Part shown: piece by piece, positions 55,799 through 64,000 of the stretch
Position numbering within the stretch: the first letter of the stretch is position 1
How the letters are laid out: each line of letters begins with the position of its first letter
From: Apodemus sylvaticus
Lineage: Eukaryota > Chordata > Mammalia > Rodentia > Muridae
Length of the DNA stretch: 64,000 bases
Reading direction: 5' to 3'
Assembly (NCBI RefSeq): GCF_947179515.1
Contig: NC_067481.1
Span: 5,101,570 to 5,165,569 of the forward strand
Notes under the pieces: model-generated
Seen by the model: only the letters and a program-made list of their open reading frames with translations
The model's database searches: none
What the model was told of the DNA's origin: nothing
Made by a program: the position numbers and the translations under genes

Positions 55799-58355
55799 CC
55801 TGAGAGTCCTGTTCAATCTGCAGGGACGGCCTACCAGATTCTAGAACACCCCAGGGCCTGTCCTGGCCTCAGCTTGGTGGACAAAGGGACAGAAGGCAGA
55901 GTGGGCAGGGAACCACCGAGTCCAGAGGTCACCAAGAACTTCTAAGGGCACAGCCAGCCACATAACAGCCGCTGACACAGCTCTGACTCAGTGTCCCACC
56001 CCTGTGCCCAGACGGAATCCTGCATGCATGGGAACTGGGGATTCCCACCATCGAGACAAAGGGCCCAGTGTGGGACATACGAGTGGCCGGTGGCTGGGAT
56101 GAAGTAGAGGCAGCAGTGGACACGGGTGTCGGGAATTCGCTTCTTGCGGTTGATGTTGACCTCCTCCTGCAGGTACTTCTCATATTGGTCGTTGATGAAC
56201 TTCATAATGGGCTGCCAGCTGCGTGGAGAGCCAGGTTAGCCTGAACCCCGAACGCTCCTTCCTGCCCGTGTCCTTTCTAAGCCCGCCCTCCGAAAACCCC
56301 CACGACAGGCTAATTCCCAGAACTGGCTTCACACCCAGCCTCTGATATCATACGGGAATGGCTGGCGGTTGCAAAGACAAGCGGGTGGGGAAACCCACCC
56401 CAGATGAGTCCCAGGTGACCCCATTTTGATCTAGAATGTTAGACCCCAAATGCATGGCTTTAGAGTTTAAAATGATCTTATCTGGGAGGTCTGGCCTCCA
56501 GTGGTGTCACGGAGCCCCAGAACCAGTGGTGCTTTCCCCCTCTGAAGGAAGGGTCTCTGAGGTCACCTACCAGTTCTCGTTGTTGATGTGGTCTCCGAAG
56601 CCTGGGGTATCAATCACCGTCAGCTTCATTCGGACCCCCTTCTCTTCAATATCTGCACAAACCAAAACACCCCAAGTCAGAGGGGTCACCCCAAGCCCTC
56701 AGGTAGCCTGGTGTGTCCCAGAATGGGCTGTAATAACAGTGGGCGGGTCATGCCAAGGAGCAAGTGACCTCTTCCGGGTGGTGCCAGCCATGCATGACTC
56801 TTAGTATAAAACTCAGTTGTTTGTGGGAGCTCAGTCTGGCGGGCCCACGGGAATCCAGACCACTCTTACTCAGTCTCTGGGCCCACAGGGTCGTGGTGAA
56901 CTTTCCAGTGCTCTGCTTTTGACCCCACACTCTGGGAAGAGGCCGTCCCTACACCCAGCCTCCGTGGTGCTGACCGTGGGTGATCGACTTGATTTCAATC
57001 GTCTTGGGGATGCGTTCCTCCGAGATGGGCTGCACCGACTTCCGGCTGATTTTGGACTTGAAGAGGGTATTGATTAAGGTGGACTTCCCGAGGCCGCTCT
57101 GCCCTGGAGAGAGAAGGGGAAGCGGGTTGGAAGGCCTCTAAGAACACAGTTCATGGCTACATCACACTATGACCAGGACATCCTTGGATGGCCCTGCCTG
57201 GGACTTTACCTACTCAATGGAAGACCAGGGTTGAGTTTAAACCCCAAATGTGGGGCTCTGGAGCCTGGTTTAACTAGGAAGACCTCCCAAAGCAAGAAGG
57301 GACACCGAGACTCCAGAGGTGTGGGCCTAGGTAGCTATGACAGCCCCAAAGAGATGTGTAGGCTATCTGCAGATCCGGGCAGAGCAGACATACTGACAGT
57401 TCCTCAGACAGAGGCCCTGACTCTATTGATTTAGGGCATCAGCCTGTGACAGGTATTTGCCCATGCACCACCCTAAAGAGCAAGCAGAGACCTGTTCAGG
57501 CAGTAAAAAGCTGGCTGATAGGCCAGACATTGTGGGACTCTTAACCCCAGAACTCGGGAGGCAAAGGCAGACATGACTTCTGTGAGTTCAAGACCAGCCT
57601 GGTTTACATAAGCCAGTTCTAGCCTCGTCACATAGTGAGACCCTATCTCCAAATGAATGAATGAATGAATGAATGAATGAATGCATGAATAAATTGACTT
57701 GTTCCTTCCAGGCAAGAAAGTCTCCTTCTCAGTGTCACTGAGGCAATCACACATGTGACGCCCAAGTTCGCTACACACAGCCCTTTTAGATCATGCTGAT
57801 TAGTCACCTACATTTGTGACACCTAGCTGTCCAAGGCCACAGAAGGAAGGTGACTAGTACACCCCACTTCCTGGGTGGTCAGTGTAGCCGGGGCTCCAGG
57901 AAGCCTCCAGCCAGGTCTCGGGCATCAGGCCTGGAGACCGGTATCATTGGTCACAGAAGGCTTACACCTGCTCGGTGTTTCCATGCAGGGAGCAGCCCCT
58001 GTGAGGAGTTGCTGGTGGGTGTAATCCCTCCCTTAGCATGTATACCATAGAGAACTGTGTGCCCGGCACCAGCTCCCCCAGCTTCACAGTGGGGAAGACA
58101 GCCCGAGGGTTGCTTGGGTGCTGGGGCTAAGGTTAGCCGCCCCCAATGGCCTTTAACACTCACCAACCACCATGATGTTGAACTCGAAGCCCTGTTTCAT
58201 AGCCTTCCTGCGCATCTGCTCCAGGATGGAGTCGATCCCCACGTAGCCAAACTCCACCGGGGCCTTCTCGTTCCGTGACACGGGTGCCTGCTTGAGCATG
58301 GCATCTCTAGAGTTGTCCGCCATGTCGCCAACACAGCTGGGAGTCACCTCAGGGT
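48570..58355 (-). CDS. Septin9: Septin 9 (3' part: GTPase core and C-terminus), nine exons
   Basis: Septin 9 is a filament-forming GTP-binding protein of the SEPT3 subgroup. It takes the terminal position in septin hetero-octamers and works with actin, microtubules and membranes in cytokinesis. Coding segments, 5' to 3' on the minus strand, are 58355-58164, 57103-56975, 56652-56571, 56218-56081, 54335-54218, 52907-52812, 52627-52531, 49837-49786 and 48702-48570. Every internal junction shows AG/GT and the reading phase closes exactly across all eight introns. The spliced product holds GQSGLGKS (G1), DTPG (G3), AKAD (G4), the septin unique element (from WGTIEVENTTHCEF on) and the end EPEAQEM. 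There is no C-terminal coiled coil, as expected for the SEPT3 subgroup. At least 344 complete codons lie here, and the N-terminal exons are outside the window. The ATG in the first visible exon would start a 334-residue protein, close to a known short human isoform. No frameshift or stop is seen, so this is the functional gene and not a retrocopy. Confidence 0.97.
48703..49785 (-). other. Septin9: Septin 9 last intron (1,083 nt)
   Basis: It contains one B1 SINE on the minus strand (49,449-49,630). Nothing else is recognised. Confidence 0.9.
49449..49630 (-). mobile_element. B1 SINE in the last intron
   Basis: B1 in the same transcriptional orientation as septin 9. CATTCC flanks both sides. 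Confidence 0.93.
49786..49837 (-). CDS. Septin9: Septin 9 exon: septin unique element core (52-nt small exon)
   Basis: This 52-nt exon has acceptor CCTTAG and donor GTGAGT. It encodes VENTTHCEFAYLRDLLIR with its junction codons, a nearly invariant part of the septin unique element at the filament interface. Confidence 0.95.
50280..50470 (+). mobile_element. B4/RSINE-type SINE
   Basis: ATGAGCAAATGGCTCAGTAG, TTTGATTCCCAGAACCACAC and an AAATAAAATAAATAAG tail. Confidence 0.65.
51622..51810 (+). mobile_element. URR1-like hAT transposon, second copy
   Basis: CAGGAGTTCTCCACCTGGGT at the left end and TTGCAGCATTAGGAAGGTTG at the right. The interior (TTACAGTTATGAAGTAGCAA) matches the reverse complement of the 30,046 copy. 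It contains a G11 run. Confidence 0.7.
52531..52627 (-). CDS. Septin9: Septin 9 exon: start of the septin unique element
   Basis: This 97-nt exon lies only 184 nt downstream of the previous one. The acceptor is CTCCAG and the donor is GTATTG. It encodes EMIPFAVVGSDHEYQVNGKR and ILGRKTKWGTIE. The AVVGSD stretch covers the G5-like loop and WGTIE opens the septin unique element. Confidence 0.96.
52812..52907 (-). CDS. Septin9: Septin 9 exon: ITADLLSNGIDVYPQKEFDE
   Basis: This is a 96-nt phase-0 exon of exactly 32 codons. The acceptor is CCCAG and the donor is CGG/GTCAGT. It encodes ITADLLSNGIDVYPQKEFDE and DAEDRLVNEKFR, which lies between G4 and the final strands of the G domain. Confidence 0.96.
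53002..53196 (-). mobile_element. B3 SINE
   Basis: Antisense, near complete (GGGAATTGAACTTGGGTGCT; head GGGGCTGGAGAGATAGCTCA on the minus strand). Confidence 0.92.
53210..53420 (-). mobile_element. Old B4-type SINE
   Basis: Antisense B1-like part (TAGCTCAGGCTAGCCCCAAA) and ID-like head (GAGGATCAAACCCTGAGGCT, GAGCACTCTATCACCTGAGT). Confidence 0.65.
54218..54335 (-). CDS. Septin9: Septin 9 exon: G4 motif
   Basis: This 118-nt exon has acceptor TTTCAG and donor GTAGGA. It encodes LRPLDIEFMKRLSKVVNIVP and VIAKADTLTLEERVYFKQR. AKAD is the G4 guanine-specificity motif. Confidence 0.96.
54336..56080 (-). other. Septin9: Septin 9 intron (1,745 nt)
   Basis: The intron is mostly single copy and contains one composite microsatellite at 55,655-55,798. 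No SINE is recognised. Confidence 0.9.
55648..55798 (+). repeat. Composite (ATCA)n/(ATCT)n/(TCTG)n/(CA)n microsatellite
   Basis: Four different simple repeats in series over 150 nt inside a septin 9 intron. Confidence 0.97.
56081..56218 (-). CDS. Septin9: Septin 9 exon: switch II to strand 4
   Basis: This 138-nt exon has acceptor CACGCAG and donor GTATGT. It encodes QPIMKFINDQYEKYLQEEVN followed by INRKKRIPDTRVHCCLYFIP and ATGHS. The RKKR basic patch and CCLYFIPATGHS are typical of septin G domains. Confidence 0.96.
56571..56652 (-). CDS. Septin9: Septin 9 exon: G3 motif
   Basis: This 82-nt exon has acceptor GTGCAG and donor GTAGGT. It encodes DIEEKGVRMKLTVIDTPGFG and then DHINNENCW across its junctions. 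DTPG is the G3 (switch II) motif. Confidence 0.96.
56975..57103 (-). CDS. Septin9: Septin 9 exon: P-loop (G1) and switch I
   Basis: This 129-nt exon has acceptor CTCCAG and a donor GT at 56974-56973. It carries the Walker A/G1 motif GQSGLGKS; its first Gly is split across the upstream junction. It then encodes the switch I side, reading INTLFKSKISRKSVQP and EERIPKTIEIKSITH. Lys and Ser of GKS contact the nucleotide phosphates and Mg in septins. Confidence 0.96.
57104..58163 (-). other. Septin9: Septin 9 intron (1,060 nt)
   Basis: This intron has a GT donor and an AG acceptor. It contains an old B1-type SINE with an (AATG)n tail, about 57,500-57,690. The rest shows nothing recognisable. Confidence 0.9.
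57500..57690 (+). mobile_element. Old B1-type SINE with (AATG)n tail
   Basis: AGGCCAGACATTGTGGGACT, GTGAGTTCAAGACCAGCCTG and about eight AATG units. Confidence 0.75.
58164..58355 (-). CDS. Septin9: Septin 9 exon: N-terminal junction and polybasic region
   Basis: This is a 192-nt exon. The acceptor is CCCCAG at 58356-58361 and the donor GT is at 58163-58162. It enters in phase with two bases of a split codon, probably Asp. It encodes PEVTPSCVGD, then MADNSRDAMLKQAPVSRNEK, then EFGYVGIDSILEQMRRKAMK and the first strand of the G domain (FNIMVVG). The RRKAMK stretch is the polybasic segment just before the P-loop that septins use to bind membrane lipids. The Met of MADNSRD (codon at 58323-58325) is a plausible start for short transcripts. 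Confidence 0.96.
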
Positions 58356-60578
58356 CTGGGGAGAGAGAGACGGAGGCGTGAGGATGGGGTCTGTGGCCAG
58401 CACACTCAGATGGGAAGCCCAGACTGCAGAGGTTAGTGACTTGCCCACGAAACTTCTGCAGAGCACCTCAGAGTTGAAATCACCTGTATGGTAGCATTCA
58501 ACTGGTCCACACCACTCAGCCCACTCAGCCACCAGCCTCTCAGGGCCATCTCTGCCAACCAGGGCCCCCCTGGCTCCAGGTAGGCAGCAAGGACTTTATT
58601 CCATATTCTGTTAGCCCCAAGTGGTGAGGGCTCAGAGCTTACACTAACTGTAGCACTTGAGGCCCTTCACGGTCCAACAGATGACCACAAGCAGCTCCCA
58701 GGGGAAAGGTGATCTGATCTCTCTCTGCCTCTTCCAGACCTGACTGGAGGCGCCACCCTTACAGTCCCGAGGCAGGACAGGCAGGAAATAGGCTATAGCA
58801 GACAGCAAGTGCTCCTCGCCCTCAGACAAAGGGCAGATTGGTTTGTAGGTCTGTGGACAGGCTAGGGGTTAAACTTGAAGACGTCAGCTTCCTTCGATAG
58901 GTCAGCGGTAGAATGAGCGCATGTCAGAGCCCAGGCCCGGGGGAGGATTCAGACGGAGGTCCTAGGTGCTCACACCCTGCGGGGGTGTGCAAGGTAGGCT
59001 CCACCCGGTCTGGCTGAACAAAATGCTTACGGTATACCTAAGCCCGGCAGTGCGGCTCTGAAACCCAGGCCGCCATGGGGCGGTTAAGGTAGAACTGATG
59101 CATTGTTAAAAAGCCTTAGAGACACCTCTTTCAACCTCTATGGAAAATGTCAGCAGTCTCAACTTATGACCCCACAACTCGGCCCCCCAAACACAGCCAA
59201 GAGAGGGCTCACCAGCTGCTTCCGAGTTTCCTTCCCTTCTGTTTTTTCCACCTCCAGGGAAGGGGCCCCCATGCACACTAGCCTCAAAGGAGACTCAATG
59301 CACACTTGTGCCTTCTCTCTCAGAGAGGAAGGGAAACAACCAAAGGTGCTGGGGAGGCACCGTCCCAAGCGAGCAGGGGCCAGGAAGCAGCAAAGAGATG
59401 GGTCTGTCTGTACTACAGGGACTTTTGCAGGCTTTGGTTAAAGTGTCTCTCCACTTCCGGGGAAAACACTGAACTCAAGCTGACTCGTCCCAGACATGCT
59501 CAGCTTGCTCAACCCTGACCATTTCTGGCCTCACAGCTTTTCTCTCCATTTTACTGGCATGTCCAGCAGGAGCAAAGCCGGAGACCACACTTCCCCTCAG
59601 CATCTTCTCAGGGCTTGAATGGCGGAATGGACAGGAGAAATGGCTTGCAAAGCCAGCCTCAGGAAGGAGAGGTGGGGATCTGGTTTACTGGTCACTCGCT
59701 TCCTGTTTCTCTGCCTCCACAGGGTGCAGGCAGCTCTACTTCCGGCACAGGGGACCAACTGAACAAGAGAATGCTTGTAAACATGCCAGGAGCTGCCAGA
59801 GGGTTCAGACACCCCACAATGACACAGACAGGTCCGAAGGGCTGGTGCCTCTCAGGAGCATCCCCAGCCCAGCCCAGGCCAGTCCTCTCTACAAGGCTTC
59901 AGGAGTGGCTGTCAGTTCTCCACTCAGAAACACTCTCCTGGGTTTCTAGCATCTTTAAATAAACAAAGACCTCCTAACATCTGGCCCTAGAACCTGTGGC
60001 TTTGGGGCCCGCTTCCTGGAGAATGACAAGGGGCCCTGCCTTGGTGTGCAGTGGCCCAGGCCTTCCTCACATGACTGAAAATTGCTTCCATCTGTTTATG
60101 AGTCTGAGATCCACTTTGCCCTTCCCCCACCTCTCTGCTCAACAGTGAAAGGAGGTAGGGCTGTCCCCCCAACTCTCCCTAATCACCCCCAGGCAAGGAA
60201 GGCACGCCTCCAGCTCCAGGTGGCCCTTCTACAAGTATTAAGATTCACAGCAGAAACCCAAACCAAACCAAACATCCAGCCGGCCAGAGGCCCTGCTTGA
60301 GAAATAATAAGAACACAGGGGAGCCCCACGCTTTCCAGGGGCTCTGGACGTTTCTGGCGCACCCCTGTGACCCTTCCTCCCAGGAGAGCCTCCCAGGAGA
60401 GCCTCCCCGTCCACCTGCCTGGCTGGCCGGGAGGTAGCCCCAACACCCAGAATTGTCTAGGAGCGACCAGAGGCCTTTCTAGACTCCACCATGTCGTCAC
60501 CTGTGCCAACAGATGCACCCTGGGTCTGCACAGTCTGAGGCAACAACTACAGGTCACATCCACCTTTAAAATGTGTGG

Positions 60579-60765
60579 TAAGGGCTGGAGACATGGCTCA
60601 GCGGTGAAGAGCACTGACTGCTCTCCCAGAGGACCTGAGTTTAATTTCCAGCTACCACATGGTGGCTCACAACCATCTGTGATGGGATCCGATGCCCTCT
60701 TCTAGTGTGTCTGACACCAGCTACACTGAAGAAAGCTACAGTGTACTTAAATAAATAATTTTTAA
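60579..60765 (+). mobile_element. B2 SINE
   Basis: GGGCTGGAGACATGGCTCAG to AAATAAATAATT. Confidence 0.95.
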
Positions 60766-60991
60766 ATTATTGTGGTAAATTTTACCTTCTTGGAGATGTC
60801 TTAGGTACTCCCTACTGTCCTGACCAGCCTCCTGCCAGCCCCTGTCTAAGATCCCTGAGTAAGTAGTAGTTAGATGATCTCTGGCTTTTGGCTTATTTCA
60901 TACAGAATAATTAACATCCTTAAAGCTCATCTGTGCTGTAGAATGTGCCTTTTGAAGACTTGATGATATTTTTTTAATGAACACATTTAGT

Positions 60992-61165
60992 ATTTTTTTT
61001 TTTTTTTTTTTTTTTTGGTTTTTCTAAAGACAGGATTTCTCTGTGTAGCCCTGGCTGTCCTGGAACTCACTTTGTAGACTAGGCAGGCTCAAACCCAGAA
61101 ATCTGTCTGCCTCTGCCTCCCAAGTGCTGGGATTAAAGGTGTGCACCACCACCGCCCGGCTGAAA
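60992..61165 (-). mobile_element. B1 SINE with 9-bp target-site duplication
   Basis: Antisense B1 with a 24-nt T run. ACATTTAGT lies at 60,983-60,991 and 61,166-61,174. Confidence 0.95.
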
Positions 61166-61202
61166 ACATTTAGTCTTAAAAAGCTCAAGTTACATGATTT
61201 TA

Positions 61203-61428
61203 TTTTTTAATGATTTTTTAAAAATTAATTATATGTACGCATGTGTGTCTGTGTATGAGTATGTGTGCCTGAGTACAGGTACCCAGAGAGGCCAGAAGAG
61301 GGCATCAGAGTCCCTCTGGAGCTGGAGCTGCAGTTACAGGCAGCTGTGCGATGCCAGATGTGGGTGTCGGACTCAGTCCTCTGGAAGAGCAGTCAGTGCT
61401 CTTCACCACTGAGCCACCTCTCCAGCCC
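61203..61428 (-). mobile_element. B3 SINE
   Basis: Antisense, near complete (GGTACCCAGAGAGGCCAGAA, GCCACCTCTCCAGCCC). Confidence 0.92.
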
Positions 61429-61552
61429 TGACACAGTGGGTCTTCCCTCCATATATCTATCCACGGGCATCTGAGTGCTTACTTCTGGTGTGAACACGGG
61501 CATGTAGGCACTCTTGAGAGCTTGGGCTAGCTCTCCCTCCCTTCCCTCAAGG

Positions 61553-61648
61553 CCCTCTCTTATATACAGTCTAGCTTTAAACTCAATGATCCCCCTGCCT
61601 CGGCCCTCTGAGTACTGGGATTACAGGCATATACCATCATCCCTAGCA
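61553..61648 (-). mobile_element. Old B1-like fragment
   Basis: ATACAGTCTAGCTTTAAACT and TGAGTACTGGGATTACAGGC in antisense. Confidence 0.55.
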
Positions 61649-64000
61649 AGAGCATGCTTTCAATGGTTTGGGACATATGTCCAGATGTGAGCCGCTCTGT
61701 TTTTATTTTTGAGGAACCAGAGAAGTGCATTGCATGTGACTACCGAGCGCTGGAGACTAAGCTAGCTGAGGAAAGATGCAGTCAAGAGTCCATTTTAACT
61801 CATCTCAGTTTTAAATATGTGAGCCTGACAACTGTACCGGGCAGCCTGGCACTCCCACTTTACAGAGGGGACCTGAGGTCTCTACGCTCTTTCCCGAAAT
61901 ATCACTGGATGGTCAGATGAACAGACACAAGACCTTTCCGGGCCTTCTCACTCCTGGAACTCCCCCTGCTCTCCTGGGACTCTAGGTCGCGGACGTGAGT
62001 TCTGCGCTCTGACACCTGCCTACTGATCAGGCCTGTGTTCCCGGACACCTTCCCTGCTCACCCGCCCAAGGCTGCAGCCTGCCCAGGGGCATCCTGGACT
62101 CCTAGCCTAGCAAGAAGCAGAAATGAGCTACTCACGAAAGCTAATCACCAGCAAGGGTGGAAACAGCTGCGGGTAATGAGAGTCCCGTGCCTGGGACTCA
62201 TGTGGAGAGAACTGACTCTCCCGAATGGTCCTGTGACCTCCACATGACTGCTGTGGAGTAGGTACATGAACATACAGGCACAGACACCCAGACACCAGAC
62301 ATGGTGGGAAGAAGGGGATGGGGGGGGGAGACACACAGACAGAGACACAGACAGAGCTAAAATGTTCACAGCTGCACTAATAACAGTGTATCAAGTGAAT
62401 CTGAGGAAACACAGCTCACTCATGAGAAGGAAAGACACTATGAATGTGGCCGACTAGGAACGAACCTTGAAAACACCATACCGAGGTGAGGAAACAGGAA
62501 CTCTAGGGTATGACTGACACTATGTAACACTCGGAAGACGCAGATCCACAGACCCACAGAGGCCTTCTTTGGGGAGAAGAAACTTTATCTAGCATGGAGT
62601 TTCCTTCCAGGGTGATAAGATGCACTGAATCAGACAGGAGCAACAGCTACATGACATCATGAATAAACACGGCTGGAAGTGCACCCTTCATGCTGATGCT
62701 GGGGGGGGGGGGGGGAACCGGGAGAAGCAGTGGGGTGCACCAGTTGTTTAGAGCATAGGTGGTCAGAAAGTCCGGCCCGGCCATCTGCCAGAGCAAGTGG
62801 CCGGTCATCTCCCAGCCAAGGGTGTCTCCGAGCTACTTTTGGTAGACCATGGGTCCTACTGTGCACGCAGGCCCATCCACCCCTCCCCGTTCCTGCCCCA
62901 GACACCTGCTGTGAGCCCCACCTTTTCTCCAGTTAATGGAGAGTCTGACTGGGCCCCAAACCACCACCATCTGCAGACTTACTGTGTAACACATTCTTCC
63001 CCCCACCCCAGGGCCTGCCAAAGATGACAAGTTTATATCACCCTTCACCTTTACTGGGACAGGGGCTGTGGGCCACACTTTAGGAGGGGCTCTCAGAGAG
63101 GATGGGACCAAGGCTGACCTTGACCCAACTGGCCATGAGAAAGAAGGCTCAGGCCAACAGGCTCGCCAAGGACAGACAGGGAACTAGGACCCGGGAGCCA
63201 CCTGCCTGACTTCACCCTTCCCCGCTAGCCTAGACCACCTATACTCCAGGACTCCACCCAACCTTTCCCAACTGAACCTGGCCTCCCCGGCCAAATGCAG
63301 GGAGAACTCTGCTGGGCAGGGAGTATCCATGACACACTGTAGGACAGCCAAACTCTCACCCTGAGGATGAAGATCTGAAGTGTGTGGGGGGGGGGCGGGG
63401 GGAGCCAACGCCATTTTTCTTATCTTGCTCCAGCACAAGACCAGCTCTGAAAAGACAACACCTTTAATTCCGCTATCCCCACACACCAGGTAGTGTCTTT
63501 AACACCAGCTACTGGGCCTCAAGTTGGGCTCTGACTCCAGGGCATTCCTAGCACACAAGAAGCCACACGTTAGAACAAGGAGGCCAGATCAGAACTCTCC
63601 ATCGGACCCACACCTAGAACAGACATCAAAGTGTCCACTTAGTATGAAATCTCCCCTCCAGGAGGCCCCAGCAGAGACAGGGGGGACTCACAAAGGCTCA
63701 GAGGTGATTCTCTGCACCAGGTATGCAGGAGTGGGCAGAGAGGAGTGTAATGAGCTAACTCGGGGAATAAAGGTGAAGAAAAATAAAATATAAAGTAAAA
63801 TAGCCACGTGGGAAGCTGGCCCGTGCTGGGCTGGGGGCCCAAAGGAGCACGGATTGCCCTGGAGAGAGCTACAGTATTGGCAGCAGATTCCTATGTCCTC
63901 AGAGATCAGAAGCACAACACAGGTCAGTCAACAGGTATATATCGGAAAGGCTGTGTTAAGAAACGGATCAGAAGGTGAAAGGGCTTAGGCAGGTGGATGG

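Larger units (their letters stand above)
58356..64000 (-). other. Septin9: Septin 9 intron upstream of the visible exons
   Basis: At least 5.6 kb of intron precedes the first visible exon. It holds a few SINEs, listed separately. 58,360-60,570 and 61,655-64,000 are largely repeat-free, with only an old LINE-like stretch (about 62,370-62,640) and G runs at 62,701-62,714 and 63,383-63,400. I saw no alternative first exon that I could support, although internal promoters are known in this gene in other mammals. Confidence 0.7.

Noticed and set aside
46825..58355. Septin processed pseudogene
   Set aside because: The septin sequence is split by eight introns with intact splice sites and no disabling change, so it is the true gene.

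Overview
The window is nuclear DNA from a murine rodent (Mus or a close relative). It is packed with rodent-specific SINEs: B1, B2, B3 and B4-type elements, many with intact A-rich tails and target-site duplications. ID-type SINEs are few, which argues against rat. Long (CA)n, (TC)n, (TTC)n and (TTTC)n microsatellites are frequent. Nothing prokaryotic is present: no operons, rRNA, tRNA or CRISPR.

One protein-coding gene is recognisable. It is the 3' part of septin 9 (Septin9/Sept9) on the minus strand. Nine exons were placed by eye, eight fully coding plus the terminal exon (about 46,825-48,702). All splice junctions are GT/AG and the phases agree from exon to exon. Together they encode the whole GTPase core: the G1 P-loop GQSGLGKS, the G3 motif DTPG, the G4 motif AKAD, the septin unique element, and a C-terminus ending EPEAQEM. 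A methionine inside the first visible exon would give a 334-residue short isoform. The N-terminal exons lie beyond position 64,000. The 3'UTR is about 1.75 kb and ends near 46,825 just after an AATAAA signal.

Positions 1 to about 46,800 lie downstream of septin 9 and contain no protein-coding gene I can support. This stretch is about half SINEs, LTR-type pieces, hAT-like and other dispersed repeats and microsatellites. Between them are single-copy blocks, several with the look of conserved non-coding DNA: A/T-rich, rich in homeodomain-type TAATTA motifs and free of repeats. The clearest are at 18,870-19,250, 23,735-23,950, 39,895-40,015, 9,621-9,770, 20,940-21,060 and 3,590-4,150. Two CpG-rich islands without a gene (9,280-9,620 and 19,525-20,210) lie next to such blocks and could be distal enhancers or non-coding RNA promoters.

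The most unusual structure is a perfect 40-bp inverted repeat around a 28-nt spacer (16,337-16,444), which lies about 100 nt from a 300-nt alternating purine-pyrimidine tract. Other notable structures are inverted pairs of young dispersed repeats (25,634-26,156 against 42,838-43,410; 37,035-37,427 against 39,236-39,637), several nested insertions whose order can be read from target-site duplications, and a 350-nt purine-only-like tract at 32,500-32,850. I found no sign of a novel multi-gene system.
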